This document shows, piece after piece, positions 15,524-25,055 of a stretch of 54,168 nucleotides of DNA. The notes beneath the pieces are model-generated. The model made no database searches. It was not told the DNA's origin and saw only the letters and a program-made list of their open reading frames with translations. The first letter of the stretch is position 1; each line of letters opens with the position of its first letter. The DNA is from Desulfosarcina sp. OttesenSCG-928-A07 (GTDB lineage: Bacteria; Desulfobacterota; Desulfobacteria; Desulfobacterales; Desulfosarcinaceae). The translations under genes and the position numbers were made by a program. The stretch spans positions 1-54,168 of the forward strand of contig JAJDJS010000018.1 of the NCBI GenBank assembly GCA_030267325.1. Reading direction: 5' to 3'.

Positions 15524-16432
15524 CTATTCTTCGTGCTGCCTCCGAAAAACATAAAACAGGTTGGGTTCACTCACCAGGTACAGTGTATCAGCGTCGTCCA
15601 TGGCCATTCCTTCGGCCTGGGGAACGGGTTTTGCCAGGCCATGGCCCATGAGGAGGGAGAGGCTGCTGATGGGGCTTCCGCTTTTGTCCACTTCGATGAT
15701 GAGTTTGGATTCGTGGGACAATACCAGTAAATGCTGGTAGCGGGAGTTAAAAACCAGGCTGGACACGTCGCTGATGAAAAGCCGCCGGTCCCGGATTCTG
15801 TTGCTGGCCACCGTGATGTCCATGGTTGTGTTGGGTTCCTGGGGAAAGCCGGTGATCTCGTAAATGTGAACGGGATTGCGCTCTTTGGCTGCATAGAGTC
15901 TCCGATTGGCGAGATCCCAGGCCAGCCCTTCGATCCCCTCGTTTTTCACCGGCCCCATGTCCAGGGAAAGCCGCTGCAAACCTTCAGCGCGGATTTCGGT
16001 TGTTTCAGCGTCAATGGCGACGCAGATGATTTGCTGGCCTTTCTCGTCGGCCACAATATATTGGCCGCTTCCGATGTACTCCACCGCCTCCGGGTCATCA
16101 AAGCCCTGGAGCTGGATGCGGCGCAGGATCGCGCCGGTGGTGGAGAGTTCCACAATTTCCGGCGGATCGTTGATGACGGCAAAGAGGGTTTTTGTCTCGT
16201 TGTTCCAGGTGAGTCCGGACAGATTTTCCGTGACGCCCCTCACCGGAAGGGCTTCTATCTCAACCCTGTATTCGGGCAGCCAGAGAGATCTGCTTTGCCA
16301 TTCCTGGGAATGCCGCCATTCCTTGAAATTGAAAATAATGCGTTGGGGGACGTGGAACGTGCAGGCGATGATCGCAAAGGTGACGATAACCACGGGAACG
16401 ACATACACGGCTTTCAGGCCACGGACACGCAT
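15524..16432 (-). CDS. SdiA-regulated-like (YjiK) membrane-anchored beta-propeller protein
   Basis: With ATG 16432 the protein has 302 residues. A signal anchor (AVYVVPVVIVTFAIIACTF, about 9-27) is followed by a periplasmic domain. The repeated blades include NLSGLTWNNETKTLFAVIND, GFDDPEAVEYIGSGQYIVADE, NEGIEGLAWDLANRRLYAAKE, DVSSLVFNSRYQHLLVLS and EGMAMDDADTLYLVSEPN. This is the SdiA-regulated/YjiK pattern; the biochemical role is not settled. The frame is also open to a TTG at 16465 (GGAAAAG just before it), which would add 11 residues. It lies just downstream of the large PPDK-like gene and is probably co-transcribed. Confidence 0.82.
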   Translation of the reverse strand: MRVRGLKAVYVVPVVIVTFAIIACTFHVPQRIIFNFKEWRHSQEWQSRSLWLPEYRVEIEALPVRGVTENLSGLTWNNETKTLFAVINDPPEIVELSTTGAILRRIQLQGFDDPEAVEYIGSGQYIVADEKGQQIICVAIDAETTEIRAEGLQRLSLDMGPVKNEGIEGLAWDLANRRLYAAKERNPVHIYEITGFPQEPNTTMDITVASNRIRDRRLFISDVSSLVFNSRYQHLLVLSHESKLIIEVDKSGSPISSLSLLMGHGLAKPVPQAEGMAMDDADTLYLVSEPNLFYVFRRQHEE

Positions 16433-16474
16433 TTTGGATATTTTCAAAACAGTATAGATCTCCAACTTTTCCGG

Positions 16475-19400
16475 TTATGGATCCCGCAGGCGCAAAGGGG
16501 TGGCCGGGTCCACAGACGAGGTGATTTTGATGGCATAGGAATTTCCCGCCGCGATATCCGCATCTGTGACCATGTGCACATCCAGCATTTTCTGTTGTTC
16601 ATAACCGGTGCGCAGGTAGTTGATCCGGGCCAGGGACCGGCTCCACCCGTCCAGCCAGCCTGCCAAAAGGCGGCGTTGTTCCGCGTTTCCGTCCACATGC
16701 AGAATCAGGTCAATGTCACTGCCCATGCCCGCATCCCCGGTGTTGACACTGCCGAAGAGATAAATGCCTTTGACGCCCAGCCCCTCCATGTCCAGGCTCT
16801 GGGCAATCTGTTCGGCCATATAATGGCGCCACTGCCAGTGCTGACCGGCCGCTTCCTGACGGTTGTCCTGAAACGCCGGCTCTGCTGCGGGTTCGGCCCT
16901 GGCCGCCATGGCTGCGGTTTGCGGACCGCGTAAAAACGCCACCGCCTGTTCCAAGTCCGCGTTCATGTGCAGGGAAAGGGTTCGGCCCTGATAGCTGGCG
17001 GGGATATCAAACACCCGCACCACCTCCTGCAGCCAGGCGTACTGGGGAAAAATATGGGGCAGCAGGTTGGGGGTGCTGCGGAAAAAGCTTTCTTTAAACA
17101 CAATTCCCTCCTGGTCCGGATACAGGGGCAGATAAGCAATGCCCGCCTCCACCAGGTCCTGGAAAAAATGGGTGCCAAAGGACACTTCCGGCACATAGGA
17201 ACGCCTCTCCTTGGCCACTTCAATCAGGGCTGCGGTGCCGGAAATATCCGAATAGGTAACCGTCACTCCCAGCTTCATATCCCCCCGGCTGCCCCAGCGT
17301 CCGGGCCCCATTAAAATAAATTTGCGGCGGGGCAGAAATGAATTCAAAAGGCCCACCACCCGGCCCACGGCCTTTAATTCTTCCGGCGTGCCAAGGGCAC
17401 TGTAGGCGTCTGCATCCACATATACCACATACAGGATATTCTCGATCAGGGCGTCGGAAACAAAACGGCTCGCGGTAAAAATCATATCCTGGTGGCCAAG
17501 GTTCTGGGGAATGGGCGCGGGCCCGCCCTGAAGACCGGAGGTTTGCGGCCGGCACTGCAAGAGGCAGAGGCTTTCACCATCGCTGGCAAATTCAATGTCA
17601 ATGGGGCTGCCAAAACGGTCGCTTAAAACATCCAGGATGCGTTTGAGCCGTCGCGGCGTATCCCCTGCCAAAAGGGTTTTAAAGGTTACCACCATCTCGT
17701 CGTTTTGGGGGCTTAAGGCAAAAGCACTTTTTTCCTGAATAAAATTGTCCTGATAGACCGATACATACCGGTTGAGGTGGGGGAACGCATCGCCGGCTTC
17801 GTGCAGAAAATCACGCAGAGGGACGGTTTCAAAGGAGCCGGTTTCCATGTTGATCAGGTCAATGTGGCGGGGGGAATAATAGTACACATCAGAAGGGGTC
17901 TGATTGATGAGAAGTTCCGGCTGGCCCGGAGAGAAAATAACCGGATAATCATCCTTCAGGCGGTCGACCGCCCGGGTTCCCAAGCCCATGACCATGCGGG
18001 AAAGCCCCCCCTCCCGGGTGATGCGGCTGGACCAGCGCAGAAGGTTGTGGGAAAACGCCACGCCGGCAAAGGCCGGAAGATAGTATTTGCCCACCTTTTG
18101 TCCCACCACTTCCTGAATGAGAACGCCCATTTGTTCCGGTGTGTTGAGCATGCTCCGTTCGCGGCGGTACTGCAGGGCATCAGGATTATACATGGAGGCG
18201 TAAACTTCGAGAATGGCATCGGTCAGGGCAACCAGTTTTTCCTGGCGCGTTCCCTGGTTGGCCAGAAACAGGCTTTTGTATTTTCCGCTGAAAGCCCCGC
18301 TGTGGCGGTCTTCCATCAGTGAAGAAGAACGGACGACAAGGGGCGAGCCCCGAAACTCTTCCAGCACCACCCGCAGCATCTGTACGGTCTGGGGCGGCAG
18401 AAAGGCTTTTTTGATCTTGGCCACCACACTGTCATAGGTGGCCCGCAGTTCAACCGGAGAATTGTACTTGTAGGAATTGAGTTCTTCCAGGTCATTGAAA
18501 TGCAGAAAATCCACAAGCTGGTCTGCTGCGATAAACCAGGTCAGCGGGATTTTGATATTTTGCAGAAGCGGATCGTCTGCTTCCTCGTGCCTGAGCAGTT
18601 GCGAGGCAATGAACAGCCCCGCACCTTTTCCGCCGAGGTTTCCCATGCTGTTTCCAGAGCCGATGATGCGCTGCAGGACAGGAAGAAAATCTTCAATGCG
18701 CAGGTTTTCCACCATCAGGTCAACCAGGTACGCATCACTTGTCAGAAAACGGTGCGCCATTTCGGCAATCAGCCATTTTTCAGGCGGGCTGTTCCGCTTG
18801 CTGCTGTCCCGGTCCCGGATGGCCTCGGAATACCGGTTTACCGCATCCAGAATATCGCCAACGCTGGCATCCTTGCTGTCCACGGTTTTGATCAGGGCAA
18901 AAATGCGCTGTTCGCGGATCCAGTCGGTAATGAGCTGAATAATGGCGTTCAGGGGCAAAAAGGCCATGGCGCCCTTGAGGATGCGCCGGCCCAGGACGGC
19001 GCTGGCCGCTGCATCGTGCGCCAAAACCTGGGGCGCGTTGACTTCGCCCATGGTTTGCATGTGGCCGAAAATACCGCCGGAGAACAGCGGTTCCGCCTTT
19101 TCGCCCACCTTTTCCCGCAAATGCTGCTGCATCTTCTCGCTGATATGGAGCAGCATGTCCGGGTCAATGCAGTGCAGCATGTTCAGCAGCAGTGAAAGTT
19201 CGCGCTCGGTGTGCAGGGCCATCAGCGAAATGCGGCCGGAAATGGATTTCAGCAGCCGGATCTCGTTGGTGAGCAGCTCGGCCGGTTCTTCCATCTGGCT
19301 TTCAATATAGCCAACGGAAATCTCTCCCATGACGTCTTCTTCCACCAGAATGGGCGTCACATGCAGAACCCTGGCCTGGGAAAAATCCGCTTTGGCGAAC

Positions 19401-19594
19401 ACTTCGCCCCACAGGGCAATCTGCACGCGGCAGGCTGATGGATGGGAAAACCCCGCCGGGATGATGTCAACGAGGTTTTCCATGGCGGCAATCAGGCCCA
19501 GTTCATTGTTTTGCAGTACGTCATCGACCTCGTACATGCATTGCAGTTCTTTGGCCCGTTCCAGCAGGTGTTGGGTGCTTTCTTCTTCCTTCAT
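16475..19594 (-). CDS. GAF / pyruvate-phosphate-dikinase-type ATP-binding / nucleotidyltransferase fusion protein
   Basis: This 1039-residue protein has unusual architecture. Residues about 20-125 resemble a GAF-type sensor domain (AMENLVDIIPAGF...). Residues about 310-695 are a PEP synthase/PPDK N-terminal ATP-grasp domain: GNLGGKGAGL (318-327), VVRSSSLMEDRHSGAFSG (about 420-437) and FGSPIDIEF ... LLQCRPQT (661-695). A segment with MGPGRWGSRGDMKLG follows. At about 945-1039 there is a nucleotidyltransferase-like domain with LFGS and MGSDIDLIL, the metal-binding GS...DxD pattern. The swivelling phosphohistidine and PEP-binding domains of true PEP synthase are absent, so it is unlikely to make PEP. 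The start at 19594 is chosen because the longer frame runs back through the gdhA terminator. Function is unknown; a regulatory nucleotidyl or phosphotransfer role is inference. Confidence 0.85.
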   Translation of the reverse strand: MKEEESTQHLLERAKELQCMYEVDDVLQNNELGLIAAMENLVDIIPAGFSHPSACRVQIALWGEVFAKADFSQARVLHVTPILVEEDVMGEISVGYIESQMEEPAELLTNEIRLLKSISGRISLMALHTERELSLLLNMLHCIDPDMLLHISEKMQQHLREKVGEKAEPLFSGGIFGHMQTMGEVNAPQVLAHDAAASAVLGRRILKGAMAFLPLNAIIQLITDWIREQRIFALIKTVDSKDASVGDILDAVNRYSEAIRDRDSSKRNSPPEKWLIAEMAHRFLTSDAYLVDLMVENLRIEDFLPVLQRIIGSGNSMGNLGGKGAGLFIASQLLRHEEADDPLLQNIKIPLTWFIAADQLVDFLHFNDLEELNSYKYNSPVELRATYDSVVAKIKKAFLPPQTVQMLRVVLEEFRGSPLVVRSSSLMEDRHSGAFSGKYKSLFLANQGTRQEKLVALTDAILEVYASMYNPDALQYRRERSMLNTPEQMGVLIQEVVGQKVGKYYLPAFAGVAFSHNLLRWSSRITREGGLSRMVMGLGTRAVDRLKDDYPVIFSPGQPELLINQTPSDVYYYSPRHIDLINMETGSFETVPLRDFLHEAGDAFPHLNRYVSVYQDNFIQEKSAFALSPQNDEMVVTFKTLLAGDTPRRLKRILDVLSDRFGSPIDIEFASDGESLCLLQCRPQTSGLQGGPAPIPQNLGHQDMIFTASRFVSDALIENILYVVYVDADAYSALGTPEELKAVGRVVGLLNSFLPRRKFILMGPGRWGSRGDMKLGVTVTYSDISGTAALIEVAKERRSYVPEVSFGTHFFQDLVEAGIAYLPLYPDQEGIVFKESFFRSTPNLLPHIFPQYAWLQEVVRVFDIPASYQGRTLSLHMNADLEQAVAFLRGPQTAAMAARAEPAAEPAFQDNRQEAAGQHWQWRHYMAEQIAQSLDMEGLGVKGIYLFGSVNTGDAGMGSDIDLILHVDGNAEQRRLLAGWLDGWSRSLARINYLRTGYEQQKMLDVHMVTDADIAAGNSYAIKITSSVDPATPLRLRDP

Positions 19595-19653
19595 GCCGGT
19601 ATTTCCGTTTCGTAAAAAGAGGCTTTCATCCACGCATTCATCTTCAAAAGCCG

Positions 19654-19693
19654 AAAAAAAACAAGGAGGCGCGGGATAACCTCGCGTCTCCTT
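19654..19693 (-). terminator. Rho-independent terminator after gdhA
   Basis: Read on the minus strand, AAGGAGACGCG (19693-19683) pairs with CGCGCCTCCTT (19673-19663), with one G-U pair, and GTTTTTTTT follows. It ends the gdhA transcript and separates it from the large fusion gene. Confidence 0.85.
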
Positions 19694-19736
19694 GGGATGG
19701 AACGTGAATAGAGAATCGGACTGGCAAGACGGCGCG

Positions 19737-21023
19737 TTAGGCCCAGCCCCGCATTTTGACGGCACTGACCACCCGGTCAACGGCAATGACATAGGCAGCA
19801 TCGCGCATATACAGGTTTTTGGCCTGGGCCAGATCATAAATCCCGCGGAACGCCTGGGTCATTTTGTATTCAAGCTTTTCCAGCACTTCTTCCATGCTCC
19901 AGAAATAATTGAGATTGCACTGCACCTGTTCAAAATAGCTGCAGGTCACCCCGCCGGCATTGCACAAAAAGTCCGGCAGAAGGGCAATGCCGCGTTCTTG
20001 TATAAGGGGGTCGCAGTCCGGGGTGGTGGGACCGTTGGCTGCCTCGCAGATAATTTTCACCTGTTTTGAAATGCGCGGAAACACAGCCGGCGTAATCTGG
20101 TTCTCAAGGGCCGCGGGAATAAGGATATCCACATCCTGGGCAAGCCACTCCTCTCCCGGCAGAATTTCGTAACCCAGAGCCTTGGCCTTGGCCACGTCAA
20201 TGCTGCCAAAGGCGTCTTTGATGGCGACCAGTTCGGTGATATCGCACCCGTCTTTTTTGCGGAACGTGTAGGACTTGGCATCCGCCTGGTTCCAGCAGGA
20301 AATGGCAATGACCTTTCCGCCCATCTGGGTATACATGCGGGCAGCATATTCAGCCACATTGCCAAATCCCTGAAAGCTGACAGTGGTGGATTCAATGGGT
20401 TTGTCAATGCAGCGCAGATAACCATTGAGCACATACACCAGACCAAAGCCGGTGGCTTCCGTGCGGCCCAGGGAGCCGCCCATGCCCACGGGTTTTCCGG
20501 TGATCATGCCGGGAAAATGTCCGCCGGTGATGACTTCGTACTCATCAAGCATCCACAGCATATGCTGGGCATTGGTCATCACATCCGGCGCGGGCACATC
20601 CTGATTGGGTCCCAGCTGGGTATACAACTGGCGCACATACCCCCGGCACAGCCGTTCCTGTTCAGCCTGGGAAAGGTTGTGGGGATCGCAGATCACGCCG
20701 CCTTTGCCGCCGCCCAGGGGAACATCAACCACCGCGCACTTCCAGGTCATCCACATGGAAAGGGCCCGCACGGTGTCAACGGTTTCCTGGGGATGAAAAC
20801 GGATGCCGCCCTTGGCCGGACCCCGGGCATCATTATGGCGAATGCGAAACGCATTGAACACTTTGGTGGAACCGTCATCCATTTTGACGGGTATCGTAAA
20901 ATGGAATTCCTTCATGGGCTGGCGCAGCAGCGCCCGCATGCCGCTGTCCAGTTCCAGTGTCTGGGCCACTTTGTCAAATTGCAACTGCGCGCTTTCGTAA
21001 GGGTTATAACCCGCTGTAGTCAT
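19737..21023 (-). CDS. gdhA: Glu/Leu/Phe/Val dehydrogenase (glutamate dehydrogenase)
   Basis: This enzyme catalyses reversible oxidative deamination of glutamate to 2-oxoglutarate and ammonia with NAD(P). The 428-residue protein carries the glutamate-binding Lys in RGPAKGGIRFHP, the catalytic Lys in PLGGGKGGV and the Asp in VPAPDVMT. The Rossmann motif is FQGFGNVAEYAA (GxGNV). The length fits the hexameric family. It has its own promoter and terminator and a good ribosome site (CCAGGAG), so it is a single-gene unit. Cofactor preference cannot be told safely from the sequence. Confidence 0.94.
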   Translation of the reverse strand: MTTAGYNPYESAQLQFDKVAQTLELDSGMRALLRQPMKEFHFTIPVKMDDGSTKVFNAFRIRHNDARGPAKGGIRFHPQETVDTVRALSMWMTWKCAVVDVPLGGGKGGVICDPHNLSQAEQERLCRGYVRQLYTQLGPNQDVPAPDVMTNAQHMLWMLDEYEVITGGHFPGMITGKPVGMGGSLGRTEATGFGLVYVLNGYLRCIDKPIESTTVSFQGFGNVAEYAARMYTQMGGKVIAISCWNQADAKSYTFRKKDGCDITELVAIKDAFGSIDVAKAKALGYEILPGEEWLAQDVDILIPAALENQITPAVFPRISKQVKIICEAANGPTTPDCDPLIQERGIALLPDFLCNAGGVTCSYFEQVQCNLNYFWSMEEVLEKLEYKMTQAFRGIYDLAQAKNLYMRDAAYVIAVDRVVSAVKMRGWA

Positions 21024-21059
21024 TATTTTTCTCCTGGTAGTGAATAAAAAATGAAACTC

Positions 21060-21087
21060 ATTACAACTTGTGCCAAATAGCTGTCAA
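21060..21087 (-). promoter_or_regulatory. Sigma-70 promoter of gdhA
   Basis: On the minus strand, TTGACA (21087-21082) is followed after 16 bp by TGTAAT (21065-21060). Transcription would start about 30 bases before the gdhA ATG. Confidence 0.6.
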
Positions 21088-21179
21088 CTTGAAAATCCAG
21101 AGGGTTTTTCGCTGGCCCGGGCGACTTGAAAAAAATCCTGTCTAACGGTTTTTTTCTCCACCTGAAAAAAGTGCGCGCG

Positions 21180-22424
21180 CTATTCATAAAACTTTTCATC
21201 TGCGGCAAAGGCCTCGGCCGCATCGTTTTCCGGATCCCGGGTGAGATTTGCCGCGCGGTCGGCCTTATATTTTTTATACCATTCGCTGGCGCTGATCAGG
21301 CTCATCACCTCGCTGGTGCCGGTCCAGATGGAAGCCAGGCGCACATCCCGGAAAATCCGCTCCACCGGAAACACATTGGTGTAGCCGATGCCGCCCATGA
21401 CCTGCATGCTGTTGTGAACCGCCTTCTGGCAGGATTCAGTGATGAATTTCTTGGTTTCTGAAACCAGACGGCGGGTTTCATCCATGGGAATTCCCGAATC
21501 CACGGCCCGGCTGGTGGTGTAGGCCATGCTTCGGGAGGCGTCCAGCAGCATGGCCGCCTCGGCAATCTGAAAACTCACCCCCTGATACTTGGAAATCTCT
21601 TGGCCAAAGGCTTTCCGGCGCATCGTATAGGCGGTTGCGATTTCAAGGGCAGGTCTTGCCGCACCAATGGTCATGGCCGCGGTTCCCAAGCGTTCGGGAA
21701 TCATCATGGTGTTGAACACCGCATATCCGCCATTCAGACGACCCACGATATTTTCTTTGGGCACCTTCACATTTTTGAAGACAATGCGGGCCGCACCGCC
21801 GCCCCGGCATCCCATGAGACCATACAGATACTCCACCTGAACCCCTTCAGACCGGTCCACCACAAAGCAGGTCAGGGCCTTGTGGGACGGCGCGTCAGGA
21901 TCGGTCCGGGCGTACACCAGAAAATAATCCGCACCTTCACCGCCCACGATAAACCGCTTCTGGCCATTCAAAATAAAATGATCGCCCCTGTTTTCGGCAA
22001 GGGTGGTGGTACCGAAAAAATCCGACCCGCCCCTGGGCTCGGTGAGACATTCGGCGGCGAAAATATCGCCCCGCAAAAGGGGTTTGACATATTTTTCCTT
22101 CTGGGCGTCCGTACCGTGGAGAATGATGGCATCGCACACCAGTTCCGCGCCAACGCCAAACACACAGGCCAGAATATAGCCCAGGCTTCCCACCTCTTCC
22201 ATGACCATCACCGTGCTGACCCAGTCCAGGCCGCGCCCGCCCCACTCAACCGGATACCGGCACCCCATCAGGTTCCGCCGGCCGGCTTCAGTGAGAAATT
22301 CCTTTGGAAACTGCACCTTGTCCGCGTCCATGTCCAGAAGAAGCTGGCGGGGAACGCTTTTGACAAAATTCCGGACTTCGGTGCGGAGTTGTTTGGCTGC
22401 ATCGGAAAGCAGAAAATCGTACAT
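21180..22424 (-). CDS. Acyl-CoA dehydrogenase family protein
   Basis: This 414-residue flavoprotein introduces an alpha-beta double bond into an acyl-CoA and passes electrons to an ETF. Visible features are ECLTEPRGGSDFFGT (FAD and substrate binding), FILNGQKRFIVGG, RRKAFGQEISKYQGVSFQIA, QVMGGIGYTNVFPVERIFRD and IWTGTSEVM. The Glu of GTSE is at the usual catalytic position. Length and motif order are those of short/medium-chain enzymes. No ETF, thiolase or hydratase gene is nearby, so the substrate is open. It is preceded by two M24-fold genes on the same strand with an 85-bp gap. Confidence 0.9.
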   Translation of the reverse strand: MYDFLLSDAAKQLRTEVRNFVKSVPRQLLLDMDADKVQFPKEFLTEAGRRNLMGCRYPVEWGGRGLDWVSTVMVMEEVGSLGYILACVFGVGAELVCDAIILHGTDAQKEKYVKPLLRGDIFAAECLTEPRGGSDFFGTTTLAENRGDHFILNGQKRFIVGGEGADYFLVYARTDPDAPSHKALTCFVVDRSEGVQVEYLYGLMGCRGGGAARIVFKNVKVPKENIVGRLNGGYAVFNTMMIPERLGTAAMTIGAARPALEIATAYTMRRKAFGQEISKYQGVSFQIAEAAMLLDASRSMAYTTSRAVDSGIPMDETRRLVSETKKFITESCQKAVHNSMQVMGGIGYTNVFPVERIFRDVRLASIWTGTSEVMSLISASEWYKKYKADRAANLTRDPENDAAEAFAADEKFYE

Positions 22425-22509
22425 AACGCCTCTTTTTTGTTTTTAAAAATTGATGGAAATGATGAGACCGGACAGAAAAGGGCCTGTCTGTTTGCCCGAT
22501 GGTCTGTTT

Positions 22510-23760
22510 TTAGCAATTTTTGGAGATGGGCCAAATCTCCAGCACGTTCTGCTCGGTCAGGGTCAGCCGCTCCACACCCGTGGCCGTAACGCGATAGTCA
22601 TCTTCAATGCCAACGGTTCCCAGGCCCGGAAAGGTGAATTTGGGCTCCAGGGCAAACACCATGCCCTCCTGAATCGGCGCCGTGAACCGGGGCGCCATGA
22701 CCGGCAGCTCATCAATTTCAAGACCAATGCCGTGGCCGAGAAAATGCATCTGGCCTTCGCCATGGCCCATAAAATGATCCGCCAGTCCGTGCTTGGCAGA
22801 AATAGTCTGGGCCGCATGAAAAATCTCGCTGCAGGCCATGCCCGGACGCATCACCGCCTCAAGGTGCTGGAGGATCGACAGGGCGCAGTCATGGGCCCGT
22901 TCCAGTACCGGATCCAGTTTCCCCATCACCAGCACCCGGGTCTGGTCCCCATGGTAACCGTTTACCGCCACGCCAAAATCAATATAAATGGGCTGATTTT
23001 TCACAATCCGGGAAAATCCCGCGCCCTGGGGCATGGCCGGAGAGGGGCCGGGCCCGCAGACCGGGGTCTCGCAGCAGGAAATCACGGCACTGTCCGGCCC
23101 CACAAGTACATGGGTGGTGGGCATTTCCTGGTTCCAGCCCCGCATGCGGACAAGGCCCATGTGGCCTTCCTGCCGGGCAATACCGGCGAGTATTGCGTCC
23201 ACCGCCAGTTCGGTCATGCCTTCCCGAAGAAGGCTCCGAATTTCAGCATATCCCTTGTCCATGACCGCTGCTGACCGCCGGAGCTGGCGGACTTCATAAT
23301 CGGATTTCACCATCCGTAATTTTCGGATGCCCGGTGAGACATCCACAAATTCCGCATCAGGAAATTTTTCCCTGAACCAAATGTATCGGGCTGCCGGCAG
23401 CACATCCAGTTCAAGGCCGATCCGCCGGAGTCGGGTGCGGTGGCCATAATCCGTGAGATACGCGACCATATCATCATGGCGGGGAAGGGGCAGAATCTGA
23501 TTCAACGGTGATTCCTGCCTGGCCCGGTCCACACTTTTTCCCACCATAAAAAGCGGCACGCCCTGGGCGGGGATAAACAAAACACCCCGCTGAAGGGTAG
23601 CGCTGAAGTAATAACAATCCACATTCTGAAGCAGAAACGCGCCGTCCAGCAGTTTGTCCCCAAGCCACTGCTGAAACCGGGTGATCCGGTCCTGAATTTC
23701 GGATGCCGGAACGCGGTCCAGATGAGGACTTTCTGTGGACAGTGGATTGGGTGGCGTCAT
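22510..23760 (-). CDS. M24 family (Xaa-Pro aminopeptidase/creatinase fold) metallopeptidase, copy 2
   Basis: This 416-residue pita-bread-fold protein has an N-terminal creatinase-type domain (to about residue 180). The metal site is complete: Asp and Asp in YIDFGVAVNGYHGDQTR, His in FLGHGIGLE, Glu in FALEPKF and Glu in GIEDDYRV. These two-metal enzymes cleave the bond before proline or act on related small amides. ATG 23760 is chosen because AAGGAAGAG lies 8-9 bases upstream. Longer starts would run into the upstream gene, whose stop is 16 bp away. It is a clear paralogue of the next gene upstream. Confidence 0.9.
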   Translation of the reverse strand: MTPPNPLSTESPHLDRVPASEIQDRITRFQQWLGDKLLDGAFLLQNVDCYYFSATLQRGVLFIPAQGVPLFMVGKSVDRARQESPLNQILPLPRHDDMVAYLTDYGHRTRLRRIGLELDVLPAARYIWFREKFPDAEFVDVSPGIRKLRMVKSDYEVRQLRRSAAVMDKGYAEIRSLLREGMTELAVDAILAGIARQEGHMGLVRMRGWNQEMPTTHVLVGPDSAVISCCETPVCGPGPSPAMPQGAGFSRIVKNQPIYIDFGVAVNGYHGDQTRVLVMGKLDPVLERAHDCALSILQHLEAVMRPGMACSEIFHAAQTISAKHGLADHFMGHGEGQMHFLGHGIGLEIDELPVMAPRFTAPIQEGMVFALEPKFTFPGLGTVGIEDDYRVTATGVERLTLTEQNVLEIWPISKNC

Positions 23761-23776
23761 TTGGCAGCTCTTCCTT

Positions 23777-24976
23777 TTATCTGCAAACCAATATTCTTTC
23801 AGGAATCCGGGTGATCCGGCGGAAACCGGTTTCGGTGACCTGAACCACATCTTCCACACCTGCGGAAAACTCGCCTTCAAACACCATCTTGGGTTCAAGG
23901 GCAAGGGTCATGCCCACGGCAAGGGGAATGTCCCGGCCTTTGGCGATAATGGGCGGCTCAACCAGTTCAAGGCCGATGCCATGGCCGATAAAGGTCACCT
24001 TGTTGCCCGGCGGGCCGAGGTACACCTCTGCGTACCCCAGGGATTCGGCCTTGGCTACAGATACGTCAAACAGCCGGCCCACGGTCACGCCGGGCCGCAC
24101 TTCGGCCAGCACGGCGTCCTGAATGGAAAGCGCCGCTTCACAGGCAGCCATCGCCTTTTCCGGCGGTTCTCCCACAAAGAACATCCGCGTTTCATCCATG
24201 TGGTAGCCGTTCATCACCGATGCAAAGTCAATCATGATGGGCTCGCCGGCTTCCAGGCGTTTGTTTCCCGCACCGCACGGGAAAGCGGCGGAGGTGCCTT
24301 CGCCGCTGGCCGGTGAATCCAACGCGCCGATCATGCCGCCGCTCTTTCCTGAAAGAAAATGCCAGGCATAGCCTTCTGCGAGAAAATCCCGAATCCGCAG
24401 CATGGCGCTATTTCCGTGTTTGCGGGAAAAAGCCTCGGCCATGCCGGCAAATTCCATTTCCGTAAGGCCCGGCCGGATGGCGGTGGCCATGTATTCAAAG
24501 GTGCGGCGGGAAAGGTCCGCGGTTCGGTCCATCTGCTGGATTTCCCAAGGGGATTTGATCATCCGGAGTTCAAAAATCAGGGGTGATGCATCAACCGGAT
24601 TTTCCACCCCCAACAGTCGGCGCAATTTGGTGAAATAGGCCACCGGCATCACGTCCAGTTCAAAGCCCATCACATCGGGCAGCGGTCCTGTATGCTGGCG
24701 CATCATGTCCGGGAGCTCCTTGATGGAGCTGATCTGAACCACCTGACCAAGGCCGGATTCGCGTTTGGCCCGCCCAATATCTTTTTTGATCATGAGAAGG
24801 GGCTCGCCGGCTGCCGGAATATAGAGAAATCCGCTCTGGGCGGTTCCGGAAAAATAAAAAAGATCCACCGGCTGGACAATCAGAACACCGCCCATACCGG
24901 ATGCCTGCATTTTTTTCTGGAGGCCTTGCGTCCGGTGGTGAATTTCGTCCGCCGGCACATAAAAAGAGGTTCCCAT
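23777..24976 (-). CDS. M24 family (Xaa-Pro aminopeptidase/creatinase fold) metallopeptidase, copy 1
   Basis: This 399-residue protein has the same layout as its downstream neighbour. The N-terminal domain shows VQPVDLFYFSGTAQSGFLYI, and the C-terminal catalytic domain carries MIDFASVMNGYHMDETRMFF (Asp, Asp), FIGHGIGLE (His), LALEPKM (Glu) and GVEDVVQVTETG (Glu). All five metal ligands are present. The two genes probably arose by tandem duplication and have since diverged. The substrate could be X-Pro peptides or a methylated amino compound, and the context does not decide. Confidence 0.9.
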   Translation of the reverse strand: MGTSFYVPADEIHHRTQGLQKKMQASGMGGVLIVQPVDLFYFSGTAQSGFLYIPAAGEPLLMIKKDIGRAKRESGLGQVVQISSIKELPDMMRQHTGPLPDVMGFELDVMPVAYFTKLRRLLGVENPVDASPLIFELRMIKSPWEIQQMDRTADLSRRTFEYMATAIRPGLTEMEFAGMAEAFSRKHGNSAMLRIRDFLAEGYAWHFLSGKSGGMIGALDSPASGEGTSAAFPCGAGNKRLEAGEPIMIDFASVMNGYHMDETRMFFVGEPPEKAMAACEAALSIQDAVLAEVRPGVTVGRLFDVSVAKAESLGYAEVYLGPPGNKVTFIGHGIGLELVEPPIIAKGRDIPLAVGMTLALEPKMVFEGEFSAGVEDVVQVTETGFRRITRIPERILVCR

Positions 24977-25055
24977 TTTGATTTTTCCTGTCTCTGGGAT
25001 GTTTCAAAAAATCGTCGGATGAGGGTTGTTCAGCCTTCAGCCCATTTTGCACAGT

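Noticed and set aside
16475..19594. PEP synthase or pyruvate phosphate dikinase
   Set aside because: Only the ATP-binding domain is present; the phosphohistidine and PEP-binding domains are missing.
19595..19837. Upstream extension of the large GAF/PPDK-like protein
   Set aside because: The frame passes through the gdhA terminator hairpin and T-run, so it is not coding.
23761..23904. Longer N-terminus of the second M24 protein
   Set aside because: It overlaps the end of the first M24 gene and has no family similarity. ATG 23760 has a good ribosome site.
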